Of a stretch of 64,000 nucleotides of DNA, positions 1-10,204 are shown in pieces. Position 1 is the first letter of the stretch. Each line of letters opens with the position of its first letter. The notes beneath the pieces are model-generated. The model did not search any database. It saw only the letters and a program-made list of their open reading frames with translations, and was not told where the DNA came from. The stretch is from Choricystis sp. odSpoLacu1 (lineage: Eukaryota; Chlorophyta; Trebouxiophyceae), in contig OY253654.1 in the NCBI GenBank assembly GCA_958009055.1, positions 372,001 to 436,000 of the forward strand, read 5' to 3'. Made by a program: the position numbers and the translations under genes.

Positions 1-77
1 AATCGCGCGCATCGGGGGGCGAAACAAAATATGCACGTGCCCCCGCCTCCCTCTCACCACCACCCCTCCACACACAG

Positions 78-1203
78 ACGCCACCGCTCTGTATGAAGCC
101 ACCTGCACCGAGCTGGGCTGGACCCCCGGCCCCTCCAAGCTGGCCTCGATGCACGCCGCGCTGGCGACCCGCGTCGCTGCGTTCGAGGCTGCCGCCACCG
201 AGGCCGAGGAAAACGAGGGCGACGTCGAAGTGCGGGACGCGCTGGTGGGCAAGGCGGCCGCCCTGGCGGACGCGGGGGACAGGGAGGGCGCGGAGAAAGC
301 TTATGCTGCTGCCGACGCCAAGACCGCGGGCGCGGGGCTCAAACTCGACTCCGCCCTCGCCCTGGCCCGCCTGGACATGGCGTACGGCGACTGGCGGGGC
401 ATGAAAGCGCGGCTGACGGCGGCGGCAGAGTTGGCTGAGTCGGGGGGTGACTGGGAGCGGAGGAACCGACTCAAGATGTACGACGCGGCCGCCGCCCTGG
501 CCACCCGGGACGCGGAGGGCGCCGCCAAACTGTTGGTGGACGGCATGTCCACGTTCACAGCGTGAGTTGAATGTGGTGGTGGCGTTTCTTTGTTTCTTTT
601 CGTTGTTCCTCGCGTCGCAACCAACCCACCCCTCCACCCACCACCCACCACCCACACAGCATCGAGCTCTTCTCCTACGACACCGCCGTCTTCTACGCGG
701 TGGCCACCGCGGTCGCTACCCTGCCCCGCCCCGAGCTGAAGGCGCGCGTCGTCGACGCTCCCGAGATCCTCGCCGTGACGTCGCGCGACCCGCCCCTCGC
801 CTCCTTTGTCGCCGACCTGCACGCCTGCCGCTACGCCCATTTTTTCTCCGCGTTTGCGGCCCTGCTGGACAGGGTCGCCGGGGACAGGTTGCTGGGGCCG
901 CACGCGCGGCACTGGGCGCGGGATGTGCGTGCCGCGGCCTTCCGTCAATTCCTCGAGCCCTACAAATCGGTCACCCTGGCCGCCATGGCGGCCGCGTTTG
1001 GCGTGTCCCCGTCCTTTGTGGAGGGCGAACTCGCCGACCTGGTGGCCGACGGCCGCGTGGGCGCGCGAGTGGACGCGGTCGCAGGTGTTGTCCAAGCCGC
1101 CCGCACCGACGGCAAGGCGGCCGCCTACGCCGACGTGCTGGCCGCGGGGGATGTCCTGCTCAACCGGCTGCAGCGGCTGGCCAAGGTGGCGGACGCGGAG
1201 TGA
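78..1203 (+). CDS. RPN7: 26S proteasome regulatory subunit RPN7 (PSMD6), 5' partial
   Basis: Non-ATPase subunit of the 19S proteasome lid. Exons are 78..561 and 660..1203; the window opens inside an upstream intron ending in CACACAG at 71-77, so the N-terminus is missing. The visible protein starts ATALYEATCTELGW, a typical RPN7 N-terminal stretch, and continues through the helical repeat region (EENEGDVEVRDAL). The second exon opens IELFSYDTAVFY and holds the PCI domain with FLEPYKSVTLAAMAAAFGV and the C-terminal LLNRLQRL helix, all diagnostic of RPN7. The splice junction is phase 2 (GC|C). The gene converges with the RAD51D-like gene, with only 67 bases between stops. Family identity is firm; only the missing first exon(s) are unknown. 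Confidence 0.93.
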
Positions 1204-1270
1204 TGTGTGTGTGGGGTGGAGTGTGTGCAAAGCAAAAAAACGGTGTGCGCTCTTTTTCAGTTCTCTCTCT

Positions 1271-2299
1271 CTACAAATCAAACGCCACGCTCTCCCCTGT
1301 GCGCGGTCCCACCGTCACCGTGGCCACGTGGCGTCCGCTGGGGGCGCCGTCGTCCGCCGCCAGCCGCACCCGCGTCGCCGCGTGCGGGCGCCACCCCTCC
1401 CCCAGCGCTGGGCGAGGCGGCCCCGCCGGTCGCCCCCAGCCACCGCCTCCACTCAGTTCGTGCACGGTGGTGATGGCGGGGGCGTGTGCCCAGGCGGCAG
1501 CGGCTTTGAGGGCGCGAGCTAGAGAGGAGGCAACGCCCGCGCCCGCCGTGTTGCCGCCCAGCGTGCCGTCCAGCGCGGACGCCGCTGAATCCAGGATGAT
1601 GAGGGTAGGTGGTGTGGATGCTGCTGCGGCCGCGGCCAGCCCTGCATCCAGGGCTGCCGCCGCCGCGCGTCCATCCTCTGCAGGCAACACGCTCACCCGC
1701 TCCAGCGCGGCCGCCACGCCCGCCCGCCGGGCCCGGGCGTCGGGCTCGGCGTGTGCCAGTGTCATATCCACCAAAGCCGCCACCCGGGCCGCGGGAAAGG
1801 AGGAGGGAGGGGAGGCGAGCCACAGGACACACCCGCCCCCCACGACCGCGCGCGCGGCTGCCACGGCACACACCGCCGTCTTGCCGGCCGCGGGCGCGCC
1901 AAAAAGTTCGGTGATGACGCCGACACGCAGGCCGCCCCCTAGGAGGGCGTCCAGAGGGGGGAGGGCGAGTGGGAAGCGCGCGCGGCGCGACGCGGAGAGT
2001 TGGCTCCCCGTCGCTGTGCGGACAGCGGCGTCGTCCGCCACGCGGGCCAGCAGGGCGCCCTCGGCGGCATCTGCGTCGGAGGGTGGGAGGGGGAGGCCGG
2101 GGCCGTGCAGCAGGGCGGCTTCGACTGGAGGGGTGGGTGGAGACAGAGGTAAAGGTCGGTGTCGGAACGGATGGGGGGGCGGGGCGTCGCCACCCACTCT
2201 CTCTTCCTCCTCCCTCTCCCTCTCACCCGTGCCCACTGCTATCGCCAGCTTGGCGGTCAGCGCGGGGCCGCAGTCCAGGGGGAGGCGGTCGACGCGCAT
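1271..2299 (-). CDS. RAD51D: RAD51D-like recombination paralog
   Basis: Exons 2299..2227 and 2124..1271; intron 2125-2226 has a GTGAGA donor and CCTCCAG acceptor. The product is about 308 residues. It has a RecA/RAD51-type ATPase core with Walker A GAPAAGKT near residue 100, preceded by LDALLGGGL, and Walker B LIILD near residue 200. The C-terminal PALGEGWRPHAATRVRL resembles the RAD51D PALG-W-pattern better than other RAD51 paralogs. RAD51D acts in the BCDX2 complex in homologous recombination. The N-terminal helical domain seems short compared with animal RAD51D, so another exon or a later start is possible. XRCC2 or a generic RAD51 paralog is the alternative. Confidence 0.75.
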   Translation of the reverse strand: MRVDRLPLDCGPALTAKLAIAVGTGEREREEEERVGGDAPPPHPFRHRPLPLSPPTPPVEAALLHGPGLPLPPSDADAAEGALLARVADDAAVRTATGSQLSASRRARFPLALPPLDALLGGGLRVGVITELFGAPAAGKTAVCAVAAARAVVGGGCVLWLASPPSSFPAARVAALVDMTLAHAEPDARARRAGVAAALERVSVLPAEDGRAAAAALDAGLAAAAAASTPPTLIILDSAASALDGTLGGNTAGAGVASSLARALKAAAAWAHAPAITTVHELSGGGGWGRPAGPPRPALGEGWRPHAATRVRLAADDGAPSGRHVATVTVGPRTGESVAFDL

Positions 2300-2468
2300 G
2301 CGTTTTTTTGTGGGTGCGTGTTTTTTTCGTCAATTGTGACTCGACGTTTTTCGTTGTCGTCTCTCTTTCCCGTCCTCCCCACACATGATCACGCTCAATA
2401 GTATTGTGCTTGCAAACACATTACACGAACCACAAGCCACGCTCCCCTTTCACTTTATCATTTTTATT

Positions 2469-2609
2469 TCACGCCCTCTTTTTGGCTGCCGCGCGCGTGC
2501 GCCGCGCGATCCCAGGAGACGCCGCCACGCCCGCCGCGCGCCGCCCGCCCGCGCGCGCTAGGGCCACCGCCGCCAGCGCCACGCCACCCAGGCCCACGGC
2601 AGCCACGCC
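2469..2609 (-). other. In-frame extension after the TAA: membrane helix plus KKRA end
   Basis: Directly after TAA 2610-2612 and in the same frame, 46 codons run to TGA 2469-2471. They encode GVAAVGLGGVALAAVALA, a plausible membrane helix, then an Arg-rich tail ending KKRA. Lysines at positions -3 and -4 fit the KKxx ER-retrieval rule. TMX-type proteins have exactly this order: signal peptide, thioredoxin domain, membrane helix, KKxx. Readthrough, a sequence error, or a recent nonsense mutation could all explain it; a chance hydrophobic frame in GC-rich DNA is also possible. Confidence 0.45.
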
Positions 2610-3376
2610 TTAGGCACCCCCCGGGGCGGCCTCCAGGGCGGCGGTGGCGCGCGCGGCCAGCGCGTCGGCGTCGAGACCCGCGGACGCGAGTTTCGATTTG
2701 ATCGTGGCCGCATCAATGCCCGCGTCCGCAGCCTTGGCCTGCACATCAGACCACACGCTCTTGATCATTGCCAGGGCCGCAGCCACCGGGTCGGTAGACG
2801 GGGGCGGGGGCACGGGTTCGCCAGACACACCAGCCGCCTCAGGGTCGGACACAAACGCGGCCAGCGCGTCGTCGTCGGGGGAGGCGGCATCGCCGTCAAA
2901 CCGGTACAGCTGGCGATCAGACAGCAGGATGATGGAGGGGCCGTCGCCGAAGCGGGACGCGGTCGAGGGGGAGGCCGTCGTGTCGACGGCAGCAGCGTGC
3001 GTGCCCGGGGCGGCACGTGCCGCGCGCGCGAGGGCGGCGGTGGCGGGGGAGGGTAGGGAAGCGGCCGGGGTCAGCAGGATCAGCCAGCGGCCGGTGGTCT
3101 GTGTGGGTGGTGGGTAGGTGGGTCGCGTCGGCCCATCGAATCAAGCGGGCGCGATGGCGGCAAACCGCCCGCCCACCGCCACCGTCGCCTCGTTCCGCTC
3201 CGCCAACACACCTGTCCGGTCGCCGCCTGAGTTGAATGTTCGAAAGTCGGGTCGTCGAGCGACAGGACGCCGCGCGGCGACGGCGTGGCCGTGGCTGCGG
3301 CGAGCGCCAGCGCGGGCGTGGCGGCCGTCGCGGCGAGCGCCAGCGCCAGGGTGGTCAAGCAGACGTGTGTGCGCAT
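2610..3376 (-). CDS. ER thioredoxin-like (TMX/PDI-type) protein without CxxC
   Basis: Exons 3376..3212 and 3098..2610 (intron 3099-3211, donor GTGTGT, acceptor CCCACACAG) give 217 residues. Residues 1-30 form a signal peptide (MRTHVCLTTLALALAATAAT). A thioredoxin fold follows: VLSLDDPTFEHSTQAATGQ, then TTGRWLILLTP, where PDI relatives have the WCxxC site. No cysteine pair is present, so the protein should be redox-inactive. FGDGPSIILLSDRQLYRFDG fits the conserved cis-proline/beta-4 region. The annotated frame ends in an Ala-rich helix and a TAA at 2610-2612. The same frame stays open for 46 further codons (separate entry). Role inferred: chaperone-like ER protein. The donor is weaker than others here, so the exon 1 border is less sure. 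Confidence 0.7.
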
Positions 3377-3495
3377 TGTGAGGATTGATAAGCTGTACGT
3401 AAAATCGCGTGGCGGGGGTGAGAAAACAAAATAGGCAACAGTTTTGACAGTGCATTCAACGTCACTCTTCCCGACGAGTGTTTCTCTCGAGAGCC

Positions 3496-4260
3496 ATGGC
3501 CAATTCCTCCCCGCCCGACATGCTCGACGCTCACGGCTGCGTGACCGACGCGCCGAGCCTGTACACCTCGGACGATGCCGGCGTAGCGGCGACGCTGGAG
3601 CGGCGCTATGTGCCGGGTGGGTTTTTTGATTTCGTTTTTTGTCGACGCCGCGCCCGCACCCGACGCGTCTCCCCCCCCGCGCTGACGTTCTCCACACAAA
3701 CCCTCCTTCCAGACGCCACCTTTGAAGACGCCATGATCATGGTCACCGGCACTCCTTCCCTGCGCACCCAGGTTTGTGAGAGAGGAGAGGGGGTGAAGCG
3801 TCACCCCCTCACGCTGTGGGTCGTCCGCCCTGCCCCCTCACCCACCCTCCCCTTGTTCCCCACGCCCCACACCTTGCAGTTCGCCGCCCTCAACCTACTG
3901 TTCAAGTCAATCGACGTGTCGACGCGGGAACCGCCGCGCGTGGAACCGTCCCCCGGCGGCGGCGCTCGCGTGTGTGTCGCCACGACTCAACGCTACACGC
4001 TGCCCCGCCTCCTCGCCGCCGTCGTCGTGGAGACCGACCTCACGCTGACAGTGAATGCCAGCGGCAAGGTCGTCACCCACACCGACACCTGGCGCCGCGT
4101 GCTGTTGGGGCGCGTCGCGGTCCCTGCTGCCACCGCGCCTCGCCTCCTGCGCTCGGCGGCAGGCACCGCCTCCACCGCCGCCCTGCGCGGCCTGGGGGTG
4201 GGGGGAGGCACCGGCTGGCGCGGCGTGGTGCGCCGCGTGACGCACGCGCACACCGAGTGA
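3496..4260 (+). CDS. NTF2-like (SnoaL/DUF2358-type) domain protein
   Basis: Exons 3496..3616, 3713..3771 and 3880..4260 give 186 residues. Introns have GTGGGT and GTTTGT donors, and junction phases 1 and 0 are consistent. ERRYVPDATFEDAMIMVTG followed by FAALNLLFKSI fits the small alpha+beta fold of NTF2-like proteins in plants and algae, where an xxYxPDAxFxDP motif follows the first helices. The last exon has strand-rich segments ending in an Arg-rich tail. No catalytic residues can be assigned and the function is unknown. The gene diverges from the thioredoxin-like gene (119 bases apart) and converges with the GT31 gene. Confidence 0.65.
   Translation: MANSSPPDMLDAHGCVTDAPSLYTSDDAGVAATLERRYVPGGFFDFVFCRRRARTRRVSPPALTFSTQTLLPDATFEDAMIMVTGTPSLRTQVCERGEGVKRHPLTLWVVRPAPSPTLPLFPTPHTLQFAALNLLFKSIDVSTREPPRVEPSPGGGARVCVATTQRYTLPRLLAAVVVETDLTLTVNASGKVVTHTDTWRRVLLGRVAVPAATAPRLLRSAAGTASTAALRGLGVGGGTGWRGVVRRVTHAHTE

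Positions 4261-4292
<32 letters not shown>
4259..4292. repeat. (GA)n microsatellite
   Basis: About 12 perfect AG units plus an imperfect end, starting right at the stop codon of the NTF2-like gene and so lying in its 3' UTR. Confidence 0.95.
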
Positions 4293-4489
4293 TTTTGTTT
4301 GTGTTTTGACTTTTTCGGCGTCCTGAAGGTTTTGCAACACCCTGCACGCACACCCGCACGCACACACACACACTGGATCAGCCCGTGGGAAAAGGGTGAC
4401 GAATGAAACAGAGGCGCGCTCTCTCAGTGGAGAAAGAAAAAGAAAGAGGACCCGCTACCCCTCACCCCTCTGCTCTCCCCGGCTGCTCC

Positions 4490-6816
4490 TCAGCCACCCC
4501 CACCATCATCGTCCATCGGGTCCTCCTCCTCCTCCTTACCCCCCCCCCCCAGGTCCAGCCCCTCATCCCAGTCTGTGATGCCCTTGCCCAACTCAGACGG
4601 ATCGCGCGCCAGAGGGTCGTCCAGGCACGACCTGTGGATGGGCACCAGCCTCGCCTCCGGCGTGCAGATGCCGGCACACTGGTGCTCATAGTAGGCCAGG
4701 CACACGTTGGAGGGCGCGGTTTGGGCGGCACACCGCTCCGCTGAATCGCAGCACAGGCGGCGTTCGTCCACGTGTTTCACCTCCAGCCCCACCAGCCACG
4801 CCCCCAGCGTCACGTCCTCGTTGGCGAACCTGTGCAGGACGGGGGCGGCGCGCGCGATGTAGCGTGCGATGGGGCCGGACAGGCCGTAGACTTGGCCTAG
4901 GGTAGTGAGAGGGGGGGTGGGTGGGTGGGTGGGTGGGGAGGTGACAAGGTGAGCGCGTCTTTTTTTTTTGCTTCGTCTTCCTCTCCCTCCCTCCCACCCT
5001 CCCACACCACCCTGTCCCACACCCAACTCACCCGACGCGTGCCGCATGTAGTTGACCGCCCCCTCCGCGGTGGCGGGGTCCCCAAACCTCCAGTGTTCGG
5101 GTTCGAACCACTTGTACCGCCGATCCGTCAACACTTGCCCAGACTTCATGCAGCCCAGGTACAGGTTGCCCTGCCCCCGCCGCGCGGCTAAATAGGCCGC
5201 CATGGCGGGCACATTGACGGCGACATCGTCATCAATCTTGAAGTAAAAGTCGGCGTCCCACAGGGTGGGCAGCGTGGAAAACATTTTGAGGGTTTTCAGC
5301 GAGAGATCAGCGTACGTGTCGACCATGTCCAGCCGCAGCACATCCCCATACTGGGCGGCTTCAGCGGCCAGCCTCTTTTCATCGGGGTCGTCCTTTTGGT
5401 CAGAGTAGCCCACGACGAAGCGGATGACGACGCCGTGCCGTTGCTCCAGGGCGGCCAGGCCGGCCCCCGTCGGCACCCACGTGGCCCGCAGGTTGGCCCG
5501 CCGCGCAAACGCGGAGATGCCGGTGTTGACGCCGATGACGGCGACAAGGCGGGACGAGTTGGCGGCGTCGGCTCCCGTGGTCGCAGCGTCGAGCGTGATT
5601 GGAATGGCGCCCGCCGCGCCTCCACCCGCCCCACTGCCACCGTCCGTCTTCAGCGCGTTGCGCCAGGGTTGGCGCGTGTGCAGCTCGTCCCACAGGGCGG
5701 ACACTTGGGCGTTGCGCACCCGGATGATGGCGTCCTTGCGGCGCAGAGCCTCGGCCGGGGCGTGGTGGGCGGCGGTTTCCAAAAAGGGGAGTGGCGACTG
5801 CGAGGCTTCCTGGGCGGTGGTGCGGGGCGCCCCCGGCCGCGCCACAAAGGCGCGCACATCGTGGCGGCCGGGGGACAGAGGGGGCAGAGGCACGCGGAAG
5901 CCGGCGCCGGTGGTGGCGGCAGTGCCGGCATGGGGCGGCGCGTCGTGACCGCCGCTGCCGCCGCCGCTCTTGTCCGCCGCCGCCGCGCCGCACAGCCTGT
6001 CCACCACTTGGTGGGGGGTGTCGGCGGTGGCCGCGGCTTCTCCGACAAAGGCGCCGTCGACGTAGACGTAGACCTGTGGGTGGGCGGGTGAGGGGTGAGG
6101 CGACGGGTGGTCGAAGGGCGCCCCACGTTCGATTCCGCGGGCCAGCTTCCCATTTCTCTCGCCTCTCTCCTCCCTCTCCCCACCACCCAACTCACCGGCA
6201 CCGCCACATCCTTGCGCCCCCGCACGCACGCCCACCCGGTGACTGCGCCGTCCTCCACCGTGTCGATTTGGCCCAGCAGCGAATCGTCGGGCGTGCCGAC
6301 GCCCAGCCCCGCCGCCGGCTGGCCCGCCTCCCCCAGCCTCGGCCCGGACAGAGGGGGGAGAGGCCCCGCCGGGGTCGGCCTAATGGAGTAGAACATGACG
6401 TCCGCGTCGGAGGCGGTGGGCAGCACGGGCGGCGCGCGCGCCGCGGTCGTTGTTGTCGCGCCGGACCGGGCGGCGACGGCGGGGCCGCCGCCCGCCGCGG
6501 CGCGGCGGTAGGCAGAGACGCGGGCCAGCTCACGGCGCTGTGAGTTGAAAGGGGGGAGGGGGGAGGCGTGAGCTGAAACCAACACCAATCTTTTCGTTTT
6601 TCGGCGCGCGAACAAAAACGCGGGGCGGCCGCCCGCGCTCCCCCCGACCCCGTTTCCCACGCCTCTCCCCCTCTGTCATCACACACTCACCGCGTCCCCC
6701 AGCTGCCGGTTGGTGGACCACAGCCGGTTGGCCACGAACAGGCACGCCACCAGCGACAGCGCGGACAGAGCGTGCGACCGCGCGCCGCCGCGGCCGACGG
6801 GGCGGCCGTTGCCCAT
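4490..6816 (-). CDS. GT31 beta-1,3-galactosyltransferase-like protein
   Basis: Exons 6816..6691, 6537..6196, 6073..5032 and 4890..4490 give about 636 residues. The N-terminus is short and cytosolic, then a signal anchor (SALSLVACLFVANRLW) marks a type II Golgi protein. The catalytic domain has VIGVNTGISAFARRANLRATW, VVGYSD, DTYADLSLKTLKMF, the metal-binding DDD (FYFKIDDDVAVN, near residue 435) and the GT31 motif VYGLSG...FANEDVTLGAWL after the last intron. Cys-rich CCDSAERCAAQT and the tail follow. Likely it adds galactose to glycoproteins or arabinogalactan-type cores. The substrate cannot be read from sequence. The last intron acceptor is AAG rather than CAG. The C-terminus ends in an acidic and Gly-rich stretch. 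Confidence 0.85.
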
Positions 6817-6977
6817 TGTGGGATGGAGTGAGTGTGAGAGGAGGAGTGCGCGTTTGGGAAGGCGTGGAACACGCGCGCGGGCCGGCACACCCCGGCAGGA
6901 GGGGCCGTTTTTTCAGCTTCCCGCTTCGCGAAAGTGTGTTGAGCACAAAAAGCACAAAAAAACATGGTTTTCTTACG

Positions 6978-7274
6978 ATGCGTTCGCCGTCGCCCTCTCC
7001 TCCCGTCGACGAAGCAGAGGTGGCCACCCTCGCCGCCCGCATCCACGTAGCCGCCACCCGCCGCACTGCCGCCGTGCTGCGCGGCCCGGTGGGAGACGCT
7101 CGGCTGGCGGCCGCGCTGGCCGAGGCCAGGGCCAAGCTGGAGGCGGACATCCAAAGCCAGCTGCAGGCAGAGCGTGAGAACATGCTGGCGGAGGCCAGGG
7201 CAGGAAGGAGAGGTGGTGTGGCGCGGGCGGCGCGCGCGGGCGCGGGGATGACTGTGGTGGATGACGACGGGTGA
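6978..7274 (+). CDS. Small coiled-coil protein, possibly ARGLU1-like
   Basis: Single-exon frame of 98 residues starting at ATG 6978, in the gap between the divergent GT31 gene and the kinase. It has an Ala/Arg/Glu-rich helix (ARLAAALAEARAKLEADIQ, then SQLQAERENMLAEARAG) recalling the coiled coil of plant ARGLU1-like proteins (RRLEEGRKRL...QLEKEKEAALxEAR). That family modulates splicing and Mediator. The similarity is short and compositionally biased. A first exon of a longer gene or a non-coding frame remain possible. The following AT-rich spacer and the kinase start at 7480 argue that it is a separate gene. Confidence 0.45.
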   Translation: MRSPSPSPPVDEAEVATLAARIHVAATRRTAAVLRGPVGDARLAAALAEARAKLEADIQSQLQAERENMLAEARAGRRGGVARAARAGAGMTVVDDDG

Positions 7275-7479
7275 GGGAGAGCCCAAGGCGTGTGCTGAAG
7301 CATTGTGTGTGTTGTGCTCTGTAGCAGTATGTCCCGAGCGTCGCAGGCGTCGTGTTGAAACGGGGGAGAAAGAGGGGGTGGTTGGATCACCAAAACGAGA
7401 GCGAGCGTCGCGCTCTTCCACTCTTTCCGCGCGGGTGGTTTTTTTCTCCTGCATTCGCCCGCCACCCCCACCACCAACC

Positions 7480-9805
7480 ATGGCGCGCCACTGCCCCATC
7501 ACCCCTCTGGACCTCAAGGCCACCGACTTTCTGGACTTGAAGAAGATTGGGAGCGGCAAGTAAGTTGTTTTTCTGGTGGTTGTTTCGTCTCGCATCAGCG
7601 ATGCGAAAAACGGGGGGACGGTAACCACCGCAGCCCCCCGGCCGGCTCCCTCCGCCCCTCCCACCCCCCTCGCACGCCCGATGAAGTGTTTCGACGGCGT
7701 CTGGTGCACGGAACGCGGGTTGTGGGGTGGGTGGTGTGCGTGGGAGAGGCCAAACAAACAAGAAGCGCCGCATGCGTCGAGAGCGGGGTTAGGACATTGC
7801 GCGGGCCACCCGCCCCCTGCGCCCGCGTGTTGAGGCGGCGTTTCAAGGCCAGTGGTCTTGGATGAACACAGGCTGACGTGTGGGGTGGGAGGGCAGGCGT
7901 TGACGGAGGCGAGCAGTGAGCGGGCAAGGCGGCTGCGCGCTCGCGCTCACGCCCCTCTTCTCGCTCGCGCTCCAGCCGACCTTCCCCCTTTTCGCGACGC
8001 GAGAAAGACACCCGACCCCCAAACACTCACCCCCCACACCCCCTCCCCACCCCTCCCAATCAACCACAGAGACTCCATCATCTACCAAGCCCGCTGCCCC
8101 CGCCTCGGCCGCCCCCCCGTCGCGGTCAAGGTGTACGACCGGTCGTCCCTCTCCACCTCCAAACTGAGGGCCGTGCGCCGCGAAGCCGCCATGATGGTCT
8201 ACCTGGCTCGCAAGGGCGTTCCCGGCGTTGTCAAACATGTGGCCGCGTTTGATGATGCGGGGCGCGTGCACCTGGTCATGGAGGCGTGCCCAGGGGGGGA
8301 CTTGTTGGAGCGTCTCCTCCACGAGGGGCGCGCGTTTGGCGAGGCGAGGGCTGCGGTCGAGGTGGCGCCCCCCCTGCTGAGGACGCTGGCCGCGCTGCAC
8401 GCGTTGAGCATTGTGCACCGGTGAGTAAGATGGGAAAGGGTTTTTGGGGAGGGTTTTTTTGGTGCGTTTTTGTTTGCTCGTTTTGTTTTGCCCACACACT
8501 CACCCCACCCAAACCCCACCACCCCACCCCCACCACAGCGACGTCAAACTGGAAAACATCTTCATCTCCTCCGATGGCGCCGTCCGCCTGGGCGACTTTG
8601 GTTTAACTCTTTCACTTAAGCAGGAGCTCGCCATTTCTCCCGTCGGTACCGTTGAATACATGGCCCCCGAAGTAGTCGCCCTCCCTCCCGTCGACGCCGT
8701 CACCAGTGGCGCTGTGCGTGCCGGCGACATCGCCGCCTGCGACGAAAAGGTGGACGTGTGGGCGCTGGGGGTGACGCTCTATGAACTGTTGACGGGGCAT
8801 CTGCCCTTTGAAGGGCCGGACAGGGGCGAGGTCAAAACCGCCATCGCGGCGGGCAAGCTGCGCCCCTTCCCCAGGTCGCTGTCCCCTGGTGCTGTCGCCT
8901 TTGTCTCTGCCATGCTGACCCCTGACCCCGCAGAGAGGCCGAGCGCTGCAGACTTGCTGGCCCACCCGTGGCTGGCAGCTGCCGGCATCGGCACGGGCGT
9001 CGCGCGCGGCCCCACCCCCACCTACGCCCTGGCCCGCTTCCCCCCCGTGTGCGCCGACCCCACGGCCTGCACTATCTGTGCCTCCATTGTGGAGGGGCGG
9101 GAGGAGGGTGGGTGCGGCGCGTCGTCGCGGTCGCTGTCGCCGCCCGTCGGGGCGGGGACGCCGCCGACAGTCGACGCGTGCCCCGCCTCTGCCGGCGCGC
9201 GCTCCACCCTCGCACCACGCGCCGCCACCTCCTCCACCGCGTCCGACGCTTCCTCCTGCGGCAGCGGCGTGTTGGACGTGCTGGACGAAGTCGCGGCGCC
9301 GCCCCCTCCTTCCGTCGTGCTGCCCCCCGCGCGCGCGTCGCGGCGCTATCCGTCCGGCGCTCTAGCCGCCGCGCGCGCGGTGGCGGCGGCAGGAGGCCGC
9401 CCCGAGTGGCCTTCCGCAGGGTGGCGGGGCGGCCTGTCCCCCGCGCCGTCGGCGCCCGCCGCGCTGCTGTCGCCGCCGCCGGCGCGCGCGGTCAAAAGTG
9501 TCACCGCCTCTGCCTGGCCCCCCATCTCGGCCGCCCCCGCGTGCGAGGGGTGGAACGCCGCCGCCCCTCCGCCACGCTACGTGGCCGAGCGCACGGCGTG
9601 GGGCAGCCTGGACGGCGGCCGCGCGCCCCCCCGGGCGGGCAAACCGCTGCCGCGCGCAGCGTCTGCGCCGTTGGGCTGGTCCCCCTCCCCCTCCTTGGCC
9701 AAGCGGCTGAGGCGCGCCCTGCGCTCCGTGCTGAGTGGATCACGTACCACCAGCCGGGCGGCGAGCGGCGTGTTTGGGGGGGACGCGGCGGTGACGGCGG
9801 GGTGA
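7480..9805 (+). CDS. Serine/threonine protein kinase with long C-terminal tail
   Basis: Exons 7480..7559, 8070..8420 and 8539..9805 give 565 residues. The kinase domain fills residues 15-290: glycine loop IGSGKDSIIYQA, catalytic Lys in VAVKVYD (about 46), alpha-C Glu in VRREAAMM, hinge LVMEACPGGDL, HRD split over an intron (IVHR|DVKLENI), DFG near 163, and GTVEYMAPEV. VWALGVTLYELLTGHLPF follows and HPWL closes the domain. All key catalytic residues are present, so it should be active. The tail of about 270 residues is Ala/Pro/Ser-rich with no recognised domain. The subfamily is unclear (CAMK, Aurora or ULK-like features). The first intron is 510 bases, unusually long here. The start has a good context (ccaaccATGg). 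Confidence 0.85.
7560..8069 (+). other. Long first intron of the kinase gene
   Basis: 510 bases from GTAAGT to AACCACAG, about four times the usual intron length here. I see no conserved protein frame or structured RNA in it; it may hold regulatory elements. Confidence 0.75.
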
Positions 9806-10204
9806 AGACGTGAAGAGCAAAACAGAAACAAGAAAAAAAGTGCGCTGTGTGTCTCTGTGCCCCAGACACCCCCCAGTCTGGTGTTGGTTTGTTTGATTCC
9901 GCACGAAAAAGCGGGTCTCTCTCCACTGTGGTGGGGTGGGCGGCCGCTTTTTCATCTTTTCTTTTCTTCTTCTTTTTTTCGGAAAACAACTACCCCCTTA
10001 ACCCCCCTCCTTTTCCATCCCCCACACGGCGAGACTTGAGAGAGCGACAGCATCTTTTATGACCCCCTGACCAATCCATTTTGTGATTCCATCTTGAGCT
10101 GTTGCGTTTTTTTGCAGAAAACATGAAAAAAGCAGGGGGCGTCTAAAACAGAAAAAAAAACAAGCCACAGTCGTCAGCCACAGCCGCCCAAGCCACTCAC
10201 ACTC
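9806..10204. other. Intergenic spacer, kinase and helical-protein genes (convergent)
   Basis: 399 bases between two convergent stops. AT-richer than genes, with A and T runs near 9955-9985 and 10105-10170. No convincing gene or RNA seen; presumably both 3' UTRs. Confidence 0.6.

Noticed and set aside
447..2339. 630-codon plus-strand frame across RPN7 and RAD51D
   Set aside because: It crosses an intron, the second RPN7 exon in the wrong frame and the whole RAD51D gene; composition is Arg/Pro/Ala-biased.
2549..2610. A short intron (GTGCCTAAGG...CCCTAG) that would remove the TAA of the thioredoxin-like gene
   Set aside because: Its signals are weak, it is about 60 bases long versus 100 or more elsewhere, and it would delete the membrane helix.
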